Positions 40,381-46,396 of a stretch of 46,396 nt of DNA are shown here, piece by piece. This stretch comes from Halonatronomonas sp964558325 (GTDB lineage: Bacteria; Bacillota; Halanaerobiia; Halanaerobiales; Halarsenatibacteraceae). Within the stretch, counting starts at the first letter, position 1. Every line of letters starts with the position of its first letter. The notes under the pieces were generated by a model. That model did not search any database. It saw only the letters and a list, made by a program, of their open reading frames with translations, and was not told the DNA's origin. Location of the stretch: NCBI GenBank assembly GCA_964558325.1, contig CAZLCX010000014.1, positions 1 to 46,396 on the forward strand. The letters are read 5' to 3'. Both the position numbers and the translations under genes were made by a program.

Positions 40381-41502
40381 TTGTTAATTAAAAGAATATA
40401 TTTAAAAAATTTTCGTAATTTAAAATCAGTACTTCTGGATTTTAATTCTGATCTAAATATAATTGTTGGTGACAATGGTCAGGGTAAAACTAATTTATTA
40501 GAGGCAATTTATTATATAAGTACTGGTCGTTCACATAGAACTTCAACTGATAAAGAACTAATTAACTTTACTGAGACTAATGATTCTGAAAATAAAAAAT
40601 TAATTATTCAAACAAAGATTTTAAAAAAAGATAAATTAAAACAAAAACTTTCCCTGCAGATCCAAGGCAGGGATAAGTTATTTAAAGTAGATGATAAAGA
40701 AGTTGAAAAATTATCTGATTTTATTGGAAAATTAAATGTTGTTTTATTTTCACCTGAAGATTTAGAACTTGTAAAGGGAAGTCCATCAAATAGACGAGAT
40801 TTCCTTGATATTGAAGTATCACAGGTCAATCCTTATTATTATCATCAATTAAAGAAATATGAAAAAATTTTAAAACAAAGAAATAATCTTCTAAAAGAAA
40901 TTAGATATAATTCAAATAAAGATAAATCAGTGTTAGAGGTCTTTACAGAACAGTTAATAACAATTGGCAGCAAAATTATTACAAAAAGACAGGAAGTTGT
41001 AGAAAAACTAAAAATATTGGCTCGACTTCATCAGAGAAAATTAACTGATAATCAAGAAAATTTGAATGTTAGTTATGACCCTAGTTTTGAATTTGAAAAT
41101 ATTGAAAATATCGAAAAAAAATTTAAAGAATCTATAGCTAATAAAATTGATAAAGAAATTGAAAGGGGATATACTTTAATAGGTCCCCATAGAGATGATC
41201 TTATTTTAGAAATAAATGGTTATGATATCAGAAAATATGGTTCCCAGGGACAGCAGCGGACTGCAGCTCTGGCATTAAAACTTGCTGAACTTGAATTCAT
41301 GAAAAGTGAATCAGGAGAATATCCAGTTCTTTTGCTTGATGATGTTTTTTCTGAATTAGATGGAATAAGAAGACAGGAGTTAATTAAATTTATTGGTCAG
41401 AGAATACAAACATTTATTACTACAACTGATAAATTATTGGTAGAAGATATCGCCAGTGATGAAAATAAATATTTTTATATTAAAGCTGGTGAGTTTTACT
41501 AA
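40381..41502 (+). CDS. recF: DNA replication and repair protein RecF
   Basis: The 373-residue protein has Walker A GDNGQGKTNLLEAIYY (near residue 30), signature GSQGQQRT and Walker B LLLDDVFSELD, so it is an SMC-like ATPase. It loads RecA at gaps with RecO and RecR. It starts with TTG at 40381, behind TAGGG, one base after the yaaA stop. Length is normal. Confidence 0.96.
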   Translation: MLIKRIYLKNFRNLKSVLLDFNSDLNIIVGDNGQGKTNLLEAIYYISTGRSHRTSTDKELINFTETNDSENKKLIIQTKILKKDKLKQKLSLQIQGRDKLFKVDDKEVEKLSDFIGKLNVVLFSPEDLELVKGSPSNRRDFLDIEVSQVNPYYYHQLKKYEKILKQRNNLLKEIRYNSNKDKSVLEVFTEQLITIGSKIITKRQEVVEKLKILARLHQRKLTDNQENLNVSYDPSFEFENIENIEKKFKESIANKIDKEIERGYTLIGPHRDDLILEINGYDIRKYGSQGQQRTAALALKLAELEFMKSESGEYPVLLLDDVFSELDGIRRQELIKFIGQRIQTFITTTDKLLVEDIASDENKYFYIKAGEFY

Positions 41503-41517
41503 AGGTGGTGTTAGAAT

Positions 41518-41784
41518 TTGTTTTTACATATTGGTGATGGAAATATGATATTAGCAAAAGATATAGTTTTTATTGGAGATATTGAATCTGTAACTGATAG
41601 TAAAATTACAGATGAATTTTTAGAAATGGCTGATGAAGAGGGCTTTATAATAGATCAAACTAAAGAAAAGTCAAAAAACAGATCTTTTATTCTGACTGGA
41701 GAAAAAATTTATTATTCAATTATTTCTACTAATACTTTAGAAGATAGATTGAAAAATATGATTAGTGAAAATGGAGGAGTTTGA
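41518..41784 (+). CDS. remB: RemB/YaaB (DUF370-like) regulator
   Basis: The 88-residue protein begins with TTG behind AAAGGTGGTG. MFLHIGDGNMILAKDIVFIGD is the family opening. In Bacillus, RemA and RemB form DNA-binding rings controlling biofilm genes; whether this one does is unknown. The position between recF and gyrB is canonical. Its stop codon overlaps the gyrB start (TGATG). Confidence 0.92.
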   Translation: MFLHIGDGNMILAKDIVFIGDIESVTDSKITDEFLEMADEEGFIIDQTKEKSKNRSFILTGEKIYYSIISTNTLEDRLKNMISENGGV

Positions 41785-43706
41785 TGGTTATGATCGATGA
41801 ACGGAGATATGAAGCAGAAGATATTCAAGTTCTTGAAGGTCTTGAAGCAGTTAGAAAAAGACCAGGAATGTATATAGGATCAACTGCTCTTGATGGTTTA
41901 CATCATTTAGTATATGAGGTTGTTGATAATAGCATTGATGAAGCTATGAGTGGTTATTGTGATTTAGTTAAGATTGAAATCAAAGAGGGTAATATTGTTG
42001 AAGTAAGCGATAATGGTAGAGGTATACCTATTGAAACTCATCCTAAAATTAATAGACCAGCAGTTGAAGTAGTTATGACAACTCTTCACGCTGGTGGTAA
42101 ATTTGGTGGTGAAGGTTATAAAGTTTCTGGTGGTCTGCATGGTGTTGGTGTTTCAGTAGTTAATGCATTATCAGAATGGTTAGAGATAAAAATTAACTGG
42201 AAAGATGGTAATATATATAAACAGAAATATCAAAAAGGAATCACAGTTTCTGATTTAGAAATTGTTGATAGTCATTCATCTGAAAATACTGGAACCACAA
42301 TTACTTTTAAGCCAGATGAAGATATTTTTGATGAAATAAATTTTAAGTATAAAGTACTTGCCCAAAGATTTAAAGAGCTGGCATATTTAAATAGAGGAAT
42401 TAAGATTAGATTTATAGATAGCCGCCAGGATGAAAATAAGGTTAATGAATACTGCTATGAAGGTGGCATTATTTCTTTTGTTAAAAACCTCAATAAAAAT
42501 AAAAAGACGTTATTTCCTGATCCGATTTATATTCATGAAGAGGCAGATGAACATGAAGTAGAGATTGCTATTCAGTATAATAATGGCTTTAATGAAAATA
42601 TATTTAGTTTTGCAAATAACATTAATACCAAAGAAGGTGGAACCCATTTAAGTGGTTTTAAAAGTGCTTTAACCAGAACTGTTAATGATTATGCTCGAGG
42701 TAAAAATATACTAAAAGAAAATGATGATAATTTAAAGGGTGAAGATATTAGAGAAGGTTTACTGGCCATAATTAGTGTTAAATTAGCTGAACCTCAATTT
42801 GAAGGACAGACTAAAACTAAATTAGGAAATAGTGAAATAAGAGGTTTTGTTGATTCTGCTTTAAGCAAGCATTTAAAAATATTTTTAGAAGAAAATCCTC
42901 CTGTAGCTAAAACTATTGTTGAAAAGGCATTGCAGGCGGCTAGAGCTCGAAAAGCTGCCAAAAAAGCCAGAGATTTAACCAGGAGAAAAAGCGCTTTAAC
43001 ATCAACTGCTTTACCTGGTAAACTTGCTGACTGTTCTTCAAAGGATACTGAAGAATCTGAGCTTTATATAGTTGAGGGTGATTCTGCTGGTGGATCTGCT
43101 AAACAGGGTAGAGATAGAAAATTTCAGGCTATTTTACCTTTAAGGGGTAAAATTTTAAATGTTGAAAAGGCTCGATTAAATAAAATTTTGAATAATAAAG
43201 AGATACGTTCTCTAATTACAGCAATAGGAACAGGGGTTGGAGAAGAGTTTGATCTAAAAAAACTTCGTTATGGTAAGATTATTATAATGACTGATGCTGA
43301 TGTTGATGGTGCCCATATAAGAACTTTACTATTAACTTTCTTTTATAGATATATGGAGTCATTACTGACAGAGGGTAGAATATATATTGCTCAACCTCCT
43401 TTATATAAAGTCAAAATTGGAAGAAAAGAAGAGTATGCTTATAATGAGAGGGCTCTTAAAGAATTATTAGGAGAAAATAAGGGCAAAAGTTTCTCATTAC
43501 AAAGATATAAAGGTTTAGGGGAGATGAATCCTGATCAGTTATGGGATACAACGATGGCTCCTGAAGAGAGATTACTTTTAAGAGTAGAAATAGAAGATGC
43601 TATTTTAGCAGATGAAACATTTACAACTCTTATGGGAGATAGAGTAAGCCCAAGAAGAAAGTTTATTGAAGAACATGCTCATGAGGTTGATAACCTTGAT
43701 GTATAA
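41784..43706 (+). CDS. gyrB: DNA gyrase subunit B
   Basis: I place the start at the ATG at 41784, 6 bases after GGAGG; other Met codons lie 3 bases before and 6 after. The 640-residue protein has the GHKL ATPase (EVVDNSIDEAMSG, DNGRGIP, GGLHGVGVSVVNALS), the transducer, and the TOPRIM part with EGDSAGGSAKQGRDR and DADVDGAHIRT. It ends at VDNLDV. With GyrA it adds negative supercoils. It lies close to the origin, as usual. Confidence 0.97.
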   Translation: MVMIDERRYEAEDIQVLEGLEAVRKRPGMYIGSTALDGLHHLVYEVVDNSIDEAMSGYCDLVKIEIKEGNIVEVSDNGRGIPIETHPKINRPAVEVVMTTLHAGGKFGGEGYKVSGGLHGVGVSVVNALSEWLEIKINWKDGNIYKQKYQKGITVSDLEIVDSHSSENTGTTITFKPDEDIFDEINFKYKVLAQRFKELAYLNRGIKIRFIDSRQDENKVNEYCYEGGIISFVKNLNKNKKTLFPDPIYIHEEADEHEVEIAIQYNNGFNENIFSFANNINTKEGGTHLSGFKSALTRTVNDYARGKNILKENDDNLKGEDIREGLLAIISVKLAEPQFEGQTKTKLGNSEIRGFVDSALSKHLKIFLEENPPVAKTIVEKALQAARARKAAKKARDLTRRKSALTSTALPGKLADCSSKDTEESELYIVEGDSAGGSAKQGRDRKFQAILPLRGKILNVEKARLNKILNNKEIRSLITAIGTGVGEEFDLKKLRYGKIIIMTDADVDGAHIRTLLLTFFYRYMESLLTEGRIYIAQPPLYKVKIGRKEEYAYNERALKELLGENKGKSFSLQRYKGLGEMNPDQLWDTTMAPEERLLLRVEIEDAILADETFTTLMGDRVSPRRKFIEEHAHEVDNLDV

Positions 43707-43751
43707 TTTAGAATTGGATAGCTTTGACATAAAGGTAGGTGGGTTTTTTAA

Positions 43752-46199
43752 ATGCTAAAAGAAAATATTAGACAGGTCGCTATTGATGATGAGATGAAAG
43801 ATGCTTATTTAGATTATGCTATGAGTGTTATTGTTGGAAGAGCTTTACCAGATGTCAGAGATGGATTAAAGCCTGTCCACAGAAGAATTTTATATGCTTT
43901 AAAAGATTTAAATATAACTTCAAGATCTGCTCATAAAAAATCTGCAAGAATTGTTGGAGAGGTTTTAGGTAAATATCATCCCCATGGAGATACTTCAGTT
44001 TATGATGCGATGGTAAGAATGGCCCAGGATTTTTCTTATAGATATCCCTTAGTTGATGGTCATGGTAATTTTGGTTCAGTAGATGGAGATTCTGCTGCAG
44101 CCATGAGATATACAGAAGCAAGGATGGCTAAAATTTCTGAGGAATTATTAAAGGATATTGACAAGGAGACAGTTAATTTTAAAGGCAATTTTGATGATAC
44201 TTTAGAAGAACCAGAAGTTTTACCTGCCAGAATTCCTAATTTATTAATAAACGGGAGTTCAGGTATTGCTGTTGGTATGGCTACCAGTATCCCACCACAT
44301 AATTTAGAAGAAGTTATTGAAGGTGTAATTAAATTAATTGATAATTCAAATATAGGTATAACTGAGTTAATGGAATCGATAAAGGGTCCTGATTTCCCAA
44401 CTGGTGGTTCAATAATGAATAGGGATGAGATAATTAAGGCTTATCGAACCGGCAGAGGCAAAGTAAGGGTTAGAGCTAAGACCAGAATAATTGAGCAGGA
44501 CAGTAATAGTCCGACAATTATCGTTGATGAATTACCCTATCAGGTTAATAAAGCTAAATTAATAACAAAAATAGCAGATCTTGTAAAAGATGATAAAATC
44601 GATGGAATTAGAGATTTGAGAGATGAATCTGATAGAGATGGTATGAGAATAGTTATTGAACTAAAGAATAATGCCAATCCAGATGTCTTATTAAATCAAC
44701 TTTTTAAACATACCCAACTTCAGGATACATTTAGCGTTATTATGCTGGCATTAGTTGATAATCAACCCAGGGTATTATCTTTAAAAGAAATGCTTCATCA
44801 TTATCTCCAGCATCAAAAAGAAGTTGTTAGAAGAAGAACTATTTATGATTTAAATAAAGCTGAAGATAGGGCTCATATTTTAGCTGGATTTAGAATAGCT
44901 TTAAAAGATATTGATGAAGTTGTTGAATTGATAAAAAAGGCACCGGATACTGATACTGCTTCTGAGCAATTACAGAATAAATTTAGTTTATCTGAAAAGC
45001 AGTCCCAGGCTATTTTAAGTATGCAACTTAAAAGATTAACTGGTTTAGAAAGGGATAAGATTGAATCTGAATATAGTGAATTGCAGGAAACTATAGCTTA
45101 TTTAAGAGGAATTTTAGCAAGTGAAGAAAAGCTTGTTAAATTAATTAGAGATGAATTATTAGAAATAAAAGAAACTTATAAAGATGAGCGGAGAACTGAA
45201 ATTTTAAATCAGGATGTAAGTTTAGAAATAGAAGATCTTATAGAAGAGGAAAATATTGTTGTTGCTTTAACTCACTTTGGTTATATAAAAAGAATGCCCC
45301 TTGATACTTATAGGAGTCAGAGGAGAGGTGGCAAAGGTATTATTGGTATAAGTACAAGAGAGGATGACTTTGTGGCTAATATCTTTACAGCAACAACACA
45401 CAGAACATTCCTTTTCTTTACAAGTGATGGCCAGGTTTACAGACTTAAAGGTTATCAGATACCTGAAGCTGGTAGACAGGCCAGAGGTACTGCCATAATT
45501 AATCTTCTTGATTTAGAAGAAGGAGAAAGAATAAATGCAATTATACCAGTTAAAGAATTTGATGAAGATAGATATCTTGTTAAGGTTACTAAACATGGCA
45601 TCATTAAGAAAACTTCTTTAAGTGAATATGATACCAATTATACAGGACTTCAGGGAATTCAGCTCCGGGATGATGATGAATTAGTGGATGTTAAATTTGC
45701 TTACAATGATGAAGATATTATTATAACATCTAGAAATGGTAAAAGTATTCGTTTTCCAGTAAACGAAATAAGAGATACTGCTAGAAATTCTATTGGAGTT
45801 AAAGCTATTGAACTTGAAGAAGATGACGAGGTTATAGGTATTGGTTTATCAAATGAAGGAAAAGATCTTTTTGTAATATCAGAAAAAGGATATGGTAAAA
45901 GAACTTCTTTAGCTGAATTTAGGCCTCAGCATAGGGCAGGTAAAGGTGTTATTACTGCTAAACTCTCTGATAAAATAGGAAAAATAGTAGAATCTAAAGT
46001 GGTTGATTCTGAACAGGAGTTATTGATAATAACCCAGGATGGAATCATGATAAGAGTAGAAATAGATGATATATCATGTATAAGTAGAAATACACAGGGA
46101 GTCAGAGTAATTTCTCTAAATGATGGAGATAGGGTTGTATCTCTAGCTAAGATTGATTTTGATGAAGAAGCTGAAAATTTAGAGAAAGAAGAAGAGTAA
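43752..46199 (+). CDS. gyrA: DNA gyrase subunit A
   Basis: The 815-residue protein has the winged-helix breakage domain with catalytic Tyr120 (AAAMRYTEARM) and PHGDTSVYD; the residue matching E. coli Ser83 is Thr81. A long coiled-coil follows, then the C-terminal beta-pinwheel with the GyrA box QRRGGKG, which separates it from ParC. The acidic tail EEAENLEKEEE is short. The ribosome site AGGTGG is 11 bases upstream. Confidence 0.97.
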   Translation: MLKENIRQVAIDDEMKDAYLDYAMSVIVGRALPDVRDGLKPVHRRILYALKDLNITSRSAHKKSARIVGEVLGKYHPHGDTSVYDAMVRMAQDFSYRYPLVDGHGNFGSVDGDSAAAMRYTEARMAKISEELLKDIDKETVNFKGNFDDTLEEPEVLPARIPNLLINGSSGIAVGMATSIPPHNLEEVIEGVIKLIDNSNIGITELMESIKGPDFPTGGSIMNRDEIIKAYRTGRGKVRVRAKTRIIEQDSNSPTIIVDELPYQVNKAKLITKIADLVKDDKIDGIRDLRDESDRDGMRIVIELKNNANPDVLLNQLFKHTQLQDTFSVIMLALVDNQPRVLSLKEMLHHYLQHQKEVVRRRTIYDLNKAEDRAHILAGFRIALKDIDEVVELIKKAPDTDTASEQLQNKFSLSEKQSQAILSMQLKRLTGLERDKIESEYSELQETIAYLRGILASEEKLVKLIRDELLEIKETYKDERRTEILNQDVSLEIEDLIEEENIVVALTHFGYIKRMPLDTYRSQRRGGKGIIGISTREDDFVANIFTATTHRTFLFFTSDGQVYRLKGYQIPEAGRQARGTAIINLLDLEEGERINAIIPVKEFDEDRYLVKVTKHGIIKKTSLSEYDTNYTGLQGIQLRDDDELVDVKFAYNDEDIIITSRNGKSIRFPVNEIRDTARNSIGVKAIELEEDDEVIGIGLSNEGKDLFVISEKGYGKRTSLAEFRPQHRAGKGVITAKLSDKIGKIVESKVVDSEQELLIITQDGIMIRVEIDDISCISRNTQGVRVISLNDGDRVVSLAKIDFDEEAENLEKEEE

Positions 46200-46202
46200 T
46201 AA

Positions 46203-46240
46203 AATAATCTGGCTGGTATAAATCCAGCCTTATTATTTTT
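46203..46240 (+). terminator. Terminator after gyrA
   Basis: GGCTGG (46211-46216) pairs with CCAGCC (46224-46229), and outer AATAA/TTATT lengthen the stem; TTATTATTTTT follows. Confidence 0.85.
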
Positions 46241-46262
46241 CTAAATTTAATTTAAAAATTCC

Positions 46263-46396
46263 TTGACAAGCTAAATTATAGATGGTAGTATAATACTTGT
46301 CGCATCAAAATAACAGCTGTAAAAATGGACTGTTTAGCAATCAGAAAAGAACCTTGAAAAATGGATAGCAACCAGCCGAGAAAGATAGGCGGAAAC
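46263..46396 (+). promoter_or_regulatory. Probable rRNA operon promoter and leader, cut by window end
   Basis: TTGACA (46263-46268) is followed after 17 bases by TAGTAT (46286-46291), with TATAAT overlapping at 46289 (20-base spacing). The region downstream holds ACCTTGAAAA (46351-46360), a boxA-like sequence that precedes 16S genes in Firmicutes, and no open frame. In Bacillus an rRNA operon also follows gyrA. The 16S gene itself is not in the window. Confidence 0.6.

Overview
The window reads as chromosomal DNA around the replication origin of a low-GC, anaerobic, diderm member of the Firmicutes, most likely order Halanaerobiales. Evidence for Firmicutes is the gene order and content: rnpA-yidD-yidC-jag-mnmE-mnmG-rsmG-noc-parA-parB on one side of oriC, dnaA-dnaN-yaaA-recF-remB-gyrB-gyrA on the other, plus DUF951 and DUF2232 genes. 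Evidence for an outer membrane is a secretin, two secreted beta-barrel-like proteins ending in aromatic residues, and a LolA-like protein beside a LolCDE-like ABC transporter. The genus is not determinable from what I can see.

Left accessory part (1-9.8 kb): a secreted subtilisin-like protease cut by the window edge faces a minus-strand surface-assembly cluster. The cluster holds a small protein, three secreted subunit-like proteins with shared end motifs, a two-domain immunoglobulin-like (chaperone-like) protein, a short secretin and a beta-barrel protein. A BTAD-type regulator with a degenerate GGDEF-like tail lies just upstream, and the promoter between them carries an 11-bp phased array of CAGTCAC heptamers. 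No ATPase, usher or inner-membrane platform is present, so this may be an undescribed secretin-linked fibre or secretion system.

Middle part (9.8-18 kb): a visibly GC-richer ABC exporter operon (ATPase, two FtsX-like permeases, LolA-like protein, outer-membrane barrel), the azlCD branched-chain amino-acid exporter, and two tandem peroxiredoxin genes. In both peroxiredoxins the catalytic Cys codon is TGA followed by a hairpin, which I read as selenocysteine with a SECIS element. Each has a sigma-A-type promoter overlapped by a Fur/PerR-like inverted repeat.

Core part (18-46 kb): rpsF-ssb-rpsR-DUF2232-rplI behind an S6:S18-type leader; TPR-DUF951-ychF; the glycine cleavage operon gcvT-gcvH-gcvPA-gcvPB under a glycine riboswitch; trkA; two parS sites; parB, parA, noc; the rsmG-mnmG-mnmE and jag-yidC-yidD-rnpA groups; a bipartite oriC flanking dnaA with about a dozen DnaA boxes and a DnaA-trio run; then dnaN to gyrA. 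The window ends in what looks like an rRNA operon promoter and leader. Transcription diverges from oriC, co-directional with replication. The rpmH gene, normally between rnpA and dnaA, is not there. I see no tRNA, CRISPR array, transposase or prophage gene.
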